Positions 6,512-13,840 are shown, counted from the first letter of the stretch. The stretch is DNA of 56,891 nt from Candidatus Zambryskibacteria bacterium CG10_big_fil_rev_8_21_14_0_10_42_12 (GCA_002787695.1 PCXL01000026.1:1-56891), one strand, 5' to 3'. Numbers and translations: made by a program. The notes: generated by a model from the sequence alone, not told the origin.

Positions 6512-6636
6512 ATTAGTTTTTGCTGGTCAGGACGAAGTGGTCCTAACAAGTGCCGAACACTATACATAATAAAGCAATATATTGCAATAGTTCCTGTTTC
6601 GTTTATACATAAAGAATATAACGCTATACTTAATCT

Positions 6637-7197
6637 ATGATCGGATACCTCAAGGGCACTGTAGTAGGCCATAAAAAAGACGGGGTGGTACTTCTGTGTA
6701 ATGATGTGGGCTATAGAGTGTTCACTACTACAGAATCTCGCCTAAAAGATGTTGGTTCTCCCCTTTCTCTCTGGACATATCTCGCCGTACGCGAAACAGC
6801 CCTTGATCTTTACGGATTTGAAACCGAGCAAGAACTTTCTATGTTTGAACTCCTTCTCACCGTATCAGGTATTGGACCACGCTCTGCACTCTCCACTCTC
6901 GACACATCAGGTATTCCCGCACTACGCCGAGCAATCCTCGCACAAGATGCCGCACTCCTCACTAAAACAACTGGGGTGGGCAAAAAAACCGCTGAAAAAA
7001 TTGTACTTGAATTAAAAGGTAAAATAGAAGAAGATGGCGAAGACTTGGGTAGTGGTCGAGAAAACATGGAAGCAATCGATGCACTTATTGCTCTTGGATA
7101 TGGAGAACGGGTTGCCCGAGAGGCGATAGAACGAGTTACTGATAAATCGCTTCCCACGACTGACCTTATTAAACAAGCACTCAAACATGTAAAGTAG
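6637..7197 (+). CDS. ruvA: Holliday junction branch migration protein RuvA
   Basis: RuvA binds four-way junctions as a tetramer and loads the RuvB motor. This 186-residue protein has the N-terminal OB domain (MIGYLKGTVV; the Y-L-A-V-RE-LYGF pattern near residue 48), two helix-hairpin-helix motifs (VSGIGPRSAL, TTGVGKKTAEKIVLELK) and a C-terminal three-helix domain with ALIALGYGERVAREAI. A TATACT -10 box 6 nt before the ATG suggests a leaderless mRNA. The Mur ligase gene starts 2 nt after the stop, so the two are co-transcribed. ruvB and ruvC lie elsewhere in the window. Confidence 0.96.
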   Translation: MIGYLKGTVVGHKKDGVVLLCNDVGYRVFTTTESRLKDVGSPLSLWTYLAVRETALDLYGFETEQELSMFELLLTVSGIGPRSALSTLDTSGIPALRRAILAQDAALLTKTTGVGKKTAEKIVLELKGKIEEDGEDLGSGRENMEAIDALIALGYGERVAREAIERVTDKSLPTTDLIKQALKHVK

Positions 7198-7199
7198 CT

Positions 7200-8489
7200 A
7201 TGGAACATATATTAAACATTGTCCGGCCACTAATCCCTAAACGCATTTTTAAAGCTACTCAGCCCATTTATCACTTCATACTGGCTTTTTTAAGCGCACT
7301 CATATACCGGTTCCCTTCTCGCAAAATAGTTGTTATCGGAGTCACAGGAACCAAAGGTAAAAGCTCGACCACCGAATACGTAAATGCAATTTTGGAAAAA
7401 GCTGGGTATCAAACCGCTGTTGCCAATACTATCCGTCACAAAATTGGAGAAAATTCCCGTCCTAACAAATACAAAATGACGATGCCGGGTAGATTTTTCA
7501 TCCAACATTTTCTACGCCGAGCGCTCGTTGCGGGATGTACCCATGTGGTTATAGAAATCAGTTCCGAAGGCGTTCTGCAATATCGTCATCGCTTCCTCGA
7601 TCTCGATGCACTTATTTTTACGAATCTATCCCCTGAACACCTCGATACTCATGGGTCATACGAAAACTACGTACAAGCAAAAGTAGAGATCGGTAAACGA
7701 GTGATTAAAAAAGACGGTACGCTTGTCGTAAACGGAGATGATGAACAGGCATATAGATTTTTAGCACTCAATGTTCCTCATAAAATAACCTTCTCAACAA
7801 AAGATATCCCGCACGATATACGAGACGGAAAAAACTGTTTCCGTTTTGACAGAAAAAACTGTTTCCGTTTTGACAGCATAAATATCTGCACCCCTATCAA
7901 AGGCATGTTTACCGCATACAATATGATCGCGGCGGCAACTTATGCAGAACACATTGGAATTAAAAAAGAAATTGTTCGTGAGGCACTTGAAGAAGTTCAT
8001 GAGATAAAAGGACGTGCCCAAGAAATAGACGGGGGTCAGGATTTTGTTGTGGTAGTCGACTACGCACACACTCCTGACTCACTCGAACATATTTATAAAG
8101 CATACGATGGATATAAAATTGTCGGCGTGCTTGGCGGCACTGGTGGTGGAAGAGACACCTGGAAACGAAAAGAGATGGGCAAACTTGCAGATAGGTATTG
8201 TGAAAAAATATATCTCACCAATGAAGATCCTTACGATGAAGATCCATGGCAGATCATCAATCATGTTGCAGATGGTATAGAGCACACTGACAAACTCAAA
8301 AAAATAATGGACCGCCGTGAGGCCATCCGCGAAGCACTCATGTCTGCGAAGGAGCTAAGAAAAACACATGACCTCGTTGCGGTACTCATTACCGGTAAAG
8401 GTACCGATCCTTACATCATGGAAGCACACAACAAAAAAACTCCGTGGAGTGATGAACAGGTCGTGAGAGAGGAGTTGAAGAAACTATAA
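7200..8489 (+). CDS. Mur ligase family protein, MurE-like
   Basis: This 429-residue ATP-dependent Mur ligase has the ATP-binding motif GVTGTKGKSSTTEYV (about residues 49-63), the central-domain EISSEG, the FTNLSPEHLDTHGSYENY segment typical of MurE, and a C-terminal domain with DYAHTPDSL and ITGKGTDPYI. It probably adds an amino acid to a UDP-MurNAc peptide. Oddly, the usual N-terminal UDP-sugar domain is missing and is replaced by a hydrophobic helix (YHFILAFLSALIYRFP), so it may be membrane-associated and have a different substrate. A 24-bp in-frame tandem duplication is present around residues 211-226. Confidence 0.85.
   Translation: MEHILNIVRPLIPKRIFKATQPIYHFILAFLSALIYRFPSRKIVVIGVTGTKGKSSTTEYVNAILEKAGYQTAVANTIRHKIGENSRPNKYKMTMPGRFFIQHFLRRALVAGCTHVVIEISSEGVLQYRHRFLDLDALIFTNLSPEHLDTHGSYENYVQAKVEIGKRVIKKDGTLVVNGDDEQAYRFLALNVPHKITFSTKDIPHDIRDGKNCFRFDRKNCFRFDSINICTPIKGMFTAYNMIAAATYAEHIGIKKEIVREALEEVHEIKGRAQEIDGGQDFVVVVDYAHTPDSLEHIYKAYDGYKIVGVLGGTGGGRDTWKRKEMGKLADRYCEKIYLTNEDPYDEDPWQIINHVADGIEHTDKLKKIMDRREAIREALMSAKELRKTHDLVAVLITGKGTDPYIMEAHNKKTPWSDEQVVREELKKL
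7830..7877 (+). repeat. in-frame 24-bp tandem duplication inside the Mur ligase gene
   Basis: Two units of 24 nt (7830-7853 and 7854-7877) differ only in the last base and encode KNCFRFDR-KNCFRFDS. The near identity indicates a recent duplication, located at the boundary before the central-domain segment ICTPIKGMFTAYN. Confidence 0.9.
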
Positions 8490-8563
8490 ACTTCATTTTG
8501 CTATAATATAAGTAGACACTTGGTCTTATTTCGAATACGAATTCACTATCTAAGGAGGACAGT

Positions 8564-8740
8564 ATGGAAAAACTGCGCACCGTCATTATAGGAAAGCGGA
8601 TCTACACCATCACCTTTGACCCACAGGGATATCAAAAAGTGTATGAGCAAAGCTTTCCTGCTCTACAAGAATCCCTGAAAGAACTCGCGAAAGCAAGACA
8701 AGTACCGGATAAAATCTGGGATTACCAACTGAGATGCTGA
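8564..8740 (+). CDS. small hypothetical protein (SD-led)
   Basis: This 58-residue soluble protein opens with MEKLRTVIIGKRIYTITFDPQGY and has alternating charged and hydrophobic residues, consistent with a short beta-hairpin followed by a helix. No family is recognised. AAGGAGGA lies 7 nt before the ATG. A TATAAT box near 8503 gives a leader of about 50 nt. The next small gene starts 12 nt after its stop with another GAGGAG site, so they form a two-gene unit ending at the terminator at 8920. Confidence 0.7.
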   Translation: MEKLRTVIIGKRIYTITFDPQGYQKVYEQSFPALQESLKELAKARQVPDKIWDYQLRC

Positions 8741-8752
8741 GGAGATTGTTGC

Positions 8753-8989
8753 ATGAAAAGAATACTCCATCGATCACTAGAGGAGGTTCCCCACCACATT
8801 CTCGAAGAGATGGTGAGGAAATTTTCTCAAAACGTTAAACGGACACTCGCCGACCTCGAAGAGTCTACTCGAGTGACCCATGAAGACCTTGAGTTCTGGT
8901 TTGGACCCAAGGAGACCCGCCCGCCGAGCAATCGGCGGGTTTCTATTTTTTATTGCAAAAATACTAAAATATTGTATAGTGTTTCCTGA
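8753..8989 (+). CDS. small hypothetical protein whose frame runs through a terminator
   Basis: This is a 78-codon frame starting at an ATG with a GAGGAG site. The first 52 residues (MKRILHRSLEEVPHHILEEM, then a charged helix ending in HEDLEFWFGPKE) look like a real soluble helical protein. Residues 55-78 are encoded by the terminator hairpin and its T tract and are unlikely to be made: most mRNAs would end in the T tract without a stop codon. Either a stop codon was lost by mutation or this is a natural nonstop message. Confidence 0.6.
   Translation: MKRILHRSLEEVPHHILEEMVRKFSQNVKRTLADLEESTRVTHEDLEFWFGPKETRPPSNRRVSIFYCKNTKILYSVS
8920..8950 (+). terminator. rho-independent terminator inside the open frame of 8753
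   Basis: The stem CCCGCCG (8920-8926) pairs with CGGCGGG (8933-8939) and is followed by TTTCTATTTTT. No stop codon precedes it in the frame of the gene at 8753. Confidence 0.85.
8953..8980 (+). promoter_or_regulatory. sigma70-type promoter for the gene at 9001
   Basis: TTGCAA (8953-8958) and TATAGT (8975-8980) are 16 bp apart, placing the start site near 8987 and giving a very short leader that still contains the GAGGAG site. Confidence 0.65.
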
Positions 8990-9000
8990 GGAGATTGAAA

Positions 9001-9207
9001 ATGGAGTGGACGAAAATATACGATATGCTTGTCGCAGGAGGAACTCCCGATCCAATCACTGAAGAAATCCCGCCTGGAGAGCTCATGCAGCCTCCACGGT
9101 TAGATCAAGAAATTCGCTTGAAATTGGTAGATGGCGTAGCCAAGCAATACAGTCTGCCACCTCTCGAAACTATCCACCAACCTTTGGTGGTTAGCGAAGA
9201 CGTCTAA
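9001..9207 (+). CDS. small hypothetical protein (SD-led)
   Basis: This 68-residue protein opens with MEWTKIYDMLVAGGTPDP; its middle has IPPGELMQPPRLDQEIRLKLVDGVAKQY and the tail is proline-containing. It has no membrane segment or known motif. GAGGAG at 8988-8993 lies 7 nt before the ATG at 9001; the in-frame TTG two codons upstream would be too close to the site. It has its own promoter and terminator, like the other orphan small genes. Confidence 0.7.
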   Translation: MEWTKIYDMLVAGGTPDPITEEIPPGELMQPPRLDQEIRLKLVDGVAKQYSLPPLETIHQPLVVSEDV

Positions 9208-9237
9208 ATTCCGACCTGTCTAGTTCTGGCGGCGGTG

Positions 9238-9268
9238 CCGCCCCGAACTCGGGGCGGACTTTTCTTTT
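9238..9268 (+). terminator. rho-independent terminator
   Basis: The stem CCGCCCC (9238-9244) pairs with GGGGCGG (9251-9257) and is followed by ACTTTTCTTTT, about 30 nt after the stop of the gene at 9001. Confidence 0.85.
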
Positions 9269-9295
9269 ATTTAAAATTTAGTATAAGCTTCAGAC

Positions 9296-10228
9296 ATGCC
9301 AGAGCTCCCCGAAGTCACCACAACAGTCAACGGAATCAAAAAAGAAGTCGTGGGGCTTTCTATAACAGATGTCTGGACAGACTACTTCTCTCCACTCTAC
9401 ACAGACAAAGAACATATTAAAGATAAAAATTATTTTTCGTATTTTAAAAAGCAGATCATTGGAGCAAAGATTGTAGACGCAGAACGTCGTGCAAAAAATA
9501 TTTTAATTCATCTCGACAACAACAAAACGATTTTGATCCACATGAAAATGACAGGACATATCATGTATGGACCATACAGACGTTCCACACCAAAAGAAAA
9601 GCGCGAAACGAAAGAAACATGGTTACCTGTATTAGACGGTTCACTCAAAGACCCATTCAACCGCTTCATTCACCTCGTATTTACACTCTCAAACAACAAA
9701 CACCTCGTCATGTCTGATGTGAGAAAGTTTGGCAAAGTGATTGTTATTGAAACAGGCGCGTTACACTCTCACAAAGACCTACATCATCTCGGTCCAGAAC
9801 CGCTTGAAACATCCTTTGGTTTCAAAGATTTTAAAGAGGTATTACTCAAAAAACCAAACGGAAAAATAAAACAAGTACTTATGGACCAATCTGTCATCGC
9901 AGGTATCGGCAATATTTATTCCGATGAGATTTTATATGAAGCAGATGTGCATCCACTCAGTACCGTTTCGAAAATTAGAGATAAGAATCTCAAAAAAATG
10001 TTTGACTCAATAAAGAACGTCCTCTCAAAAGGAATTGATTTTGGTGGAGACTCGACGAGCGATTACCGCAACATATACGGTGAAAGCGGAACATTTCATC
10101 ATCACCACAAAGTCTACAGAGAAACTGGTAAACCATGTCCAAAAAAAGGATGTCCTGGAACAATCAAGAGAATATCACTTGGTGGTCGCGGTGCACATTT
10201 TTGTGATACACACCAAATTCTTTATTGA
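9296..10228 (+). CDS. mutM: formamidopyrimidine-DNA glycosylase
   Basis: Fpg/MutM excises oxidised purines such as 8-oxoG and cleaves the abasic site. This 310-residue protein begins PELPEV after Met, carrying the catalytic Pro and Glu, and has the RRAKNIL lysine and the H2TH region ending in AGIGNIYSDEILYEADVHP. The C-terminal zinc finger is atypical: the first pair is C-x4-C (CPKKGC) and the second pair is C-x2-H (FCDTH), where most Fpg proteins have two CxxC pairs. A TATAAG box sits 8 nt before the ATG. Confidence 0.94.
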   Translation: MPELPEVTTTVNGIKKEVVGLSITDVWTDYFSPLYTDKEHIKDKNYFSYFKKQIIGAKIVDAERRAKNILIHLDNNKTILIHMKMTGHIMYGPYRRSTPKEKRETKETWLPVLDGSLKDPFNRFIHLVFTLSNNKHLVMSDVRKFGKVIVIETGALHSHKDLHHLGPEPLETSFGFKDFKEVLLKKPNGKIKQVLMDQSVIAGIGNIYSDEILYEADVHPLSTVSKIRDKNLKKMFDSIKNVLSKGIDFGGDSTSDYRNIYGESGTFHHHHKVYRETGKPCPKKGCPGTIKRISLGGRGAHFCDTHQILY

Positions 10229-10234
10229 TATCCA

Positions 10235-10355
10235 ATCCCGTTAGAAACCGCGGTCGCTTAGTAGTACAATGAAATATAAATGGAACGAATAATTTTTATT
10301 ACTCTAAATATGTCAGGCTTCGGTTTTACGACCGCGACCTGTTTCTAACGGGATG
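10235..10355 (+). promoter_or_regulatory. structured 5' UTR element ending on the ATG of the gene at 10353 (copy 1)
   Basis: A 14-bp outer stem (10235-10248 with 10341-10354) is stacked on an 8-bp inner stem (10249-10256 with 10329-10336). A 4-nt bulge ACCT (10337-10340) lies on the 3' side and the AT-rich loop is about 70 nt. The last paired bases are the AT of the start codon, and no Shine-Dalgarno is present. The same architecture recurs at 54220-54337 with compensatory changes. The loop holds a micro-ORF starting ATGAAATAT. It is likely a translation control element; a mobile palindromic repeat is the alternative. Confidence 0.65.
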
Positions 10356-11219
10356 AAAAATTCTCCACTCCCCATCATTGGCATCCTTATTGTCATAGCA
10401 GCTATCGCAACAGTAGAACGTAACGATAGTGTTGTTGATCCATTTGATCGTGAAAATGGGTCGGAGTATACAAACGATTACTACTACCCAGAAGATGATG
10501 AGAGACAAGAAGAACCAAGCATTGATGCACCCACAACACAAAAACAAGAATCTCCGTATCGTGCGTATGTCTCTTTGACAGATTTTACCAGCAGTAAATA
10601 TGAGGGAGCACCAGGAGAAGAACGAGTATCAATCTCACTTTCAAGACGAGCACCTGAACCAATCAATATAACCGGCTGGCAGATTTGGAGTGTGGCAACA
10701 GGAAATCGCGCAACCATAGGCCAGGGTATATACACCTATCATCAAAATGGAAGTACCGTAGTACCGGTTGTTCTCACACCAGGACAAGAGGCTCGTGTGT
10801 ATTCTGGTTCATCACCATTTGAATATTCTTTTGTGCCAAATATATGCATGGCGTATCTCGCGGACACTCGAGATGTTCCGCGAGGGTTCCCTTCCCGTTG
10901 TCCTGATCCTGCGGATAAAGCGTTCCCTCTTCCTTTTTTTGACCGAGGTAACGAGTGTAGAGATTACATAGAGACCATGGCCTCCTGTGAAGCACCGAGT
11001 CGTGATGATGATTTCGACGCAGCACTTACGCGCGAGTGTCGCGCCTACATTAGAGAAATTACTGGATATGAAAATTGTGTGCGATTGTGGCAAAACGACG
11101 AAGATTTTTATGAAGATGAATGGTGGATATACTTAGAAAAACCTTCGCGCATGTATGGCGATAGAGACGAACAAATATTACTCTTTGATGAACGCGGAAT
11201 TCTCGTTGATTCTTACTAA
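10353..11219 (+). CDS. membrane-anchored protein with lamin-tail-like domain
   Basis: This 288-residue protein has an N-terminal anchor helix (PLPIIGILIVIAAIATV), an acidic linker of about 45 residues, and a beta-rich domain. The signatures of that domain (ERVSISLSRRAPEPINITGWQIWS near residue 92, and a C-terminal WWIYLEKP ... DEQILLFDERGILVDSY) fit the lamin-tail domain pattern common in CPR surface proteins. A Cys-rich insert (six cysteines between about residues 165 and 245) may form disulfides. The start codon overlaps the structured element upstream. Its stop abuts the stop of the convergent methyltransferase gene with no spacer. Confidence 0.75.
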   Translation: MKNSPLPIIGILIVIAAIATVERNDSVVDPFDRENGSEYTNDYYYPEDDERQEEPSIDAPTTQKQESPYRAYVSLTDFTSSKYEGAPGEERVSISLSRRAPEPINITGWQIWSVATGNRATIGQGIYTYHQNGSTVVPVVLTPGQEARVYSGSSPFEYSFVPNICMAYLADTRDVPRGFPSRCPDPADKAFPLPFFDRGNECRDYIETMASCEAPSRDDDFDAALTRECRAYIREITGYENCVRLWQNDEDFYEDEWWIYLEKPSRMYGDRDEQILLFDERGILVDSY

Positions 11220-11711
11220 CTATGTAAAGAGAACGATTCCCGCCACCACAGAGACATTGAGTGATTCTTTAATATGTCCGCGGAGTGGGATTTCAAGAGT
11301 CTCATCAGATCTTTCTAAAATTTCTTGAGCGATACCATCAACCTCATTTCCTAACACATAGGCAATAGGATATGTTGGTTTAAAATTTTTAAATGGCGTC
11401 GCCCTTGGTGACTGCTCGATCGCCACAACAGTAACACCCTTCTCATGCAACTTGTCTAGTGCCTCTTCGGTCGTTTTTACTTTTGTATATAAAACTTCTT
11501 TCTCTCCCCCTAGAGATACTTTTTCAAAATCTTTTCGGATACGTCCAAATCTATCAGTCGGTTCAGGTGTATAGCCACACAAAAGTATTTCTTTTACCCC
11601 TGCGCAAGCAGCTGTGCGGAAGATAGACCCAACATTGTGAATACTTCTAATATTATCCAAAACAAGATACACGTTATCCAATATTTGTTCTGTTTTTCGT
11701 TTTGATTGCAT
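11220..11711 (-). CDS. SPOUT RNA methyltransferase, TrmH/SpoU family
   Basis: This 163-residue protein transfers a methyl group from AdoMet to a ribose 2'-OH in tRNA or rRNA. It contains the three SpoU motifs: NIRSIHNVGSIFRTA near residue 20, YVLGNEVDGIA near 118, and LEIPLRGHIKESLNVSVVAGIVL at the C-terminus, which forms the trefoil-knot AdoMet site. It lacks an N-terminal substrate domain, as minimal members do. The RNA target cannot be told from sequence. Confidence 0.9.
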   Translation of the reverse strand: MQSKRKTEQILDNVYLVLDNIRSIHNVGSIFRTAACAGVKEILLCGYTPEPTDRFGRIRKDFEKVSLGGEKEVLYTKVKTTEEALDKLHEKGVTVVAIEQSPRATPFKNFKPTYPIAYVLGNEVDGIAQEILERSDETLEIPLRGHIKESLNVSVVAGIVLFT

Positions 11712-11732
11712 AGTATTACTGCATATGAATTC

Positions 11733-11763
11733 AAGCGTAAAGCTAGAAGCTTAAAGCGTGAAG
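11733..11763. repeat. degenerate short-word repeat (AAGCTTAAAGCG family)
   Basis: Imperfect reiterations of AAGCG-TAAAGC and AAGCTT fill the gap before the DoxX-like gene. The same word family flanks the four-helix bundle gene at 39394 and appears at 48508. Confidence 0.7.
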
Positions 11764-11778
11764 CTGTATAATAAACGT

Positions 11779-12183
11779 ATGCTTAGTTTATTTCCATCAC
11801 TTTTAGACTTTGGTCTTTTTGCACCCACCCTACTTCGTTTAGTAGCCGGTCTTATTTTTATCGATCTTGGATATTTAGTACTCACCTCTGAAAAATCTTC
11901 TTGGGACTGGCTCTGTAATGCAATGGGATTAAAACCATCTATATTCTGGAGAAAGTTACTTGGGTACGTAGAAATTATTGGAGGTATATTACTGATCGCA
12001 GGCCTCTACACTCAAGGTGCTGCACTCGCACTCACTATTCTTGTTTTGACAGAACTCCTCATTGAATACAAGGAACCAACATTTGTAAAAAGAGATCTCG
12101 CGTTTTATGTACTCCTTTTAGTAATTACCCTTTCCCTCCTTCTCACGGGACCAGGACTCATTGCATTTGATTTGCCTCTATAA
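11779..12183 (+). CDS. DoxX-like membrane protein
   Basis: This 134-residue protein has four predicted helices and the DoxX-family start (LLRLVAGLIFIDLGYLVL), followed by a helix containing YVEIIGGILLIAGLYTQGAALALTILVLTELLIEY. DoxX-like proteins are linked to quinone or redox functions in other bacteria; that is not shown here. The ATG at 11779 is chosen because a TATAAT box ends exactly 6 nt upstream, making the transcript leaderless. The next gene begins 4 nt after the stop. Confidence 0.8.
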   Translation: MLSLFPSLLDFGLFAPTLLRLVAGLIFIDLGYLVLTSEKSSWDWLCNAMGLKPSIFWRKLLGYVEIIGGILLIAGLYTQGAALALTILVLTELLIEYKEPTFVKRDLAFYVLLLVITLSLLLTGPGLIAFDLPL

Positions 12184-12187
12184 ACCT

Positions 12188-12439
12188 ATGAGCTGGCAAG
12201 ATATAGTAATTAGTATCGGACAATTTTTATTTCTTATTGCCCTGATCCCATCAATTCGGAGTGAACACAAACCTGCATTTGGCACCAGTCTTATGACAGC
12301 ACTGGTGCTCACCGCATTTGGCATTACCTATGGAACACTTGGGTTATGGTTTGCAGTCTCAACATCAGTGTTTATCTCTGCAGGATGGTACATCCTCGCA
12401 TGGCAAACATACAAAGAACATAAGAAACATGTAGACTAA
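12188..12439 (+). CDS. small three-helix membrane protein
   Basis: This 83-residue protein has three predicted helices (about 5-22, 33-50 and 53-70) and a basic tail (KEHKKHVD). The opening SWQDIVISIGQFLFLIALIPSI resembles the PQ-loop/SemiSWEET-type small membrane proteins of CPR genomes, but a proline-glutamine motif is not evident. It probably forms one transcription unit with the DoxX-like gene. Function unknown. Confidence 0.7.
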   Translation: MSWQDIVISIGQFLFLIALIPSIRSEHKPAFGTSLMTALVLTAFGITYGTLGLWFAVSTSVFISAGWYILAWQTYKEHKKHVD

Positions 12440-12450
12440 CTGACATACCT

Positions 12451-13554
12451 CTAGTTTCCTACAATATTACCTACCTGAACCGCTTCGTCACTTAACATCA
12501 CATCTCCGGCCTTGTTCCCTACGATTTTTGAATTGTCTATAACAACATGCTCTCTACCAGCCTCTTCAATAATTCCCACCCCTTCATTATTCAAAATTTC
12601 TGAATTACGCACAGTAATATCTCGCACATCTACAATCCTGATACCAGCACCTTGATTATACGAAACTGTATTATGTTCAAAAATAGTTTTTTCTCCTGAG
12701 ATAATAACGCCGTCCTTGAAATTATCCTTCACAGAATCAGAAGCTTCGTGGTAATAACACGGTGCTTTTCCTGCATGAGAAATGTTGTTGTTTTTTACAA
12801 CTGAATTATTAAATGTTGGCCACAAATGCATACCATAACCATTGGTATTATAGGTTTCATTGCCTTCAATCAGAAAATTGTCTCCATACATATACCACCC
12901 GTATGCACCGACATCATGCACACGATTATGTAAAAACTTATTATCGCGCCCTTTGTATGCACCTACGCCAATACGTGCTACATGATGAATGTGTAAATTT
13001 TGAAATGTAACATTATGCTGTTCTCCTTTCTTAGTCTCTTCTACTTTTACGCCACGCGATTGATTTGTTGGAAGTTTAATTACAGCAAGATCTGCTTCAT
13101 TACATGCATTAAGACTCAGAAGATTCCCCTGTTCTACTAAACTGTCTTTAATTTCAAACCCATCTATAGTTACAAAACTTGAATCAATCACAGCAATACC
13201 GTGCACACCATTTCCGCCGCCGAGCGCAACATCAATGGTTACATGTTCTGTTTGATATGGTTTTATAACAACAGGAAAGTCTACTGAGGCTTGCATATTG
13301 GTTATCTCAAACGCTTGGTATACACCCTGTCTCACCAAAACCGTACCTCCTGGTTTTACAGTGTCTATAGCTTTTTGAATATTTTTAAATGGTTCTTCTA
13401 GAGTTCCTAGATTCTCATCTGAACCACTCGTAGCGACATAGTATGTTTGTGGTATATGGTTTTTCTCAACTATCTTTTCACTATCCTTGGAATTATTATG
13501 TGTACCCAAAAAAACTAAAAGAACTAGTATAAAAACTCCAATTACTTTTTTCAT
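12451..13554 (-). CDS. secreted right-handed parallel beta-helix protein
   Basis: This 367-residue protein has an N-terminal signal or anchor (KKVIGVFILVLLVFLGTH), then the segment YYVATSGSDENLGTLEEPFKNIQKAIDTVKPGGTVLVRQGVY typical of the start of pectate-lyase/NosD-type beta-helices. Repeated rungs with N-N-x-I-x-x-N asparagine ladders follow up to the C-terminus. It probably acts outside the cell on polysaccharide or as an adhesive surface protein; catalytic residues cannot be assigned. ATG 13554 is preceded at 6 nt by TACAAT, suggesting a leaderless mRNA. Confidence 0.85.
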   Translation of the reverse strand: MKKVIGVFILVLLVFLGTHNNSKDSEKIVEKNHIPQTYYVATSGSDENLGTLEEPFKNIQKAIDTVKPGGTVLVRQGVYQAFEITNMQASVDFPVVIKPYQTEHVTIDVALGGGNGVHGIAVIDSSFVTIDGFEIKDSLVEQGNLLSLNACNEADLAVIKLPTNQSRGVKVEETKKGEQHNVTFQNLHIHHVARIGVGAYKGRDNKFLHNRVHDVGAYGWYMYGDNFLIEGNETYNTNGYGMHLWPTFNNSVVKNNNISHAGKAPCYYHEASDSVKDNFKDGVIISGEKTIFEHNTVSYNQGAGIRIVDVRDITVRNSEILNNEGVGIIEEAGREHVVIDNSKIVGNKAGDVMLSDEAVQVGNIVGN

Positions 13555-13581
13555 TATATAATTGTATCGCAAAATTATATT

Positions 13582-13829
13582 GTGTCGTCACTATGTAAAA
13601 TTTCTCGACCCCGACTCGACTGTTTTGAATGCTTTCAAAACATGTCTCCGTCTCGGCCAAGTTTAAAAAATTCCAAGCAGTTGGAATTTTTAGGATCGTG
13701 TCGTCACAAGTATTTTTCCTGACGGAAAAATCTCGCGACCCCGGCTCGCGGTTTTTACCTTGAGCAAAGCTCAAACAAAAACATCGCTGCGCCTCGGACA
13801 AACTAAAAATTCCAAGCAGTTGGAATTTT
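13582..13829. repeat. tandem pair of hairpin-rich non-coding repeats
   Basis: Two imperfect units (13582-13691 and 13698-13829) begin with GTGTCGTCAC, continue with a CGACCCCG-(A/G)-CTCG block, an internal hairpin and a CTCGG block, and both end in the same perfect hairpin (AAAAATTCCAA/TTGGAATTTTT with a GCAG loop). The internal hairpins differ in sequence but keep their position. The pair lies between tRNA-Lys and the beta-helix gene. Confidence 0.75.
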
Positions 13830-13840
13830 CTTAACGTTTG

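Noticed and set aside
13496-13801. 101-codon open frame on the minus strand overlapping the tandem hairpin repeat
   Set aside because: It is made of two hairpin units plus the leader of the beta-helix gene and lacks a start signal or protein-like composition.
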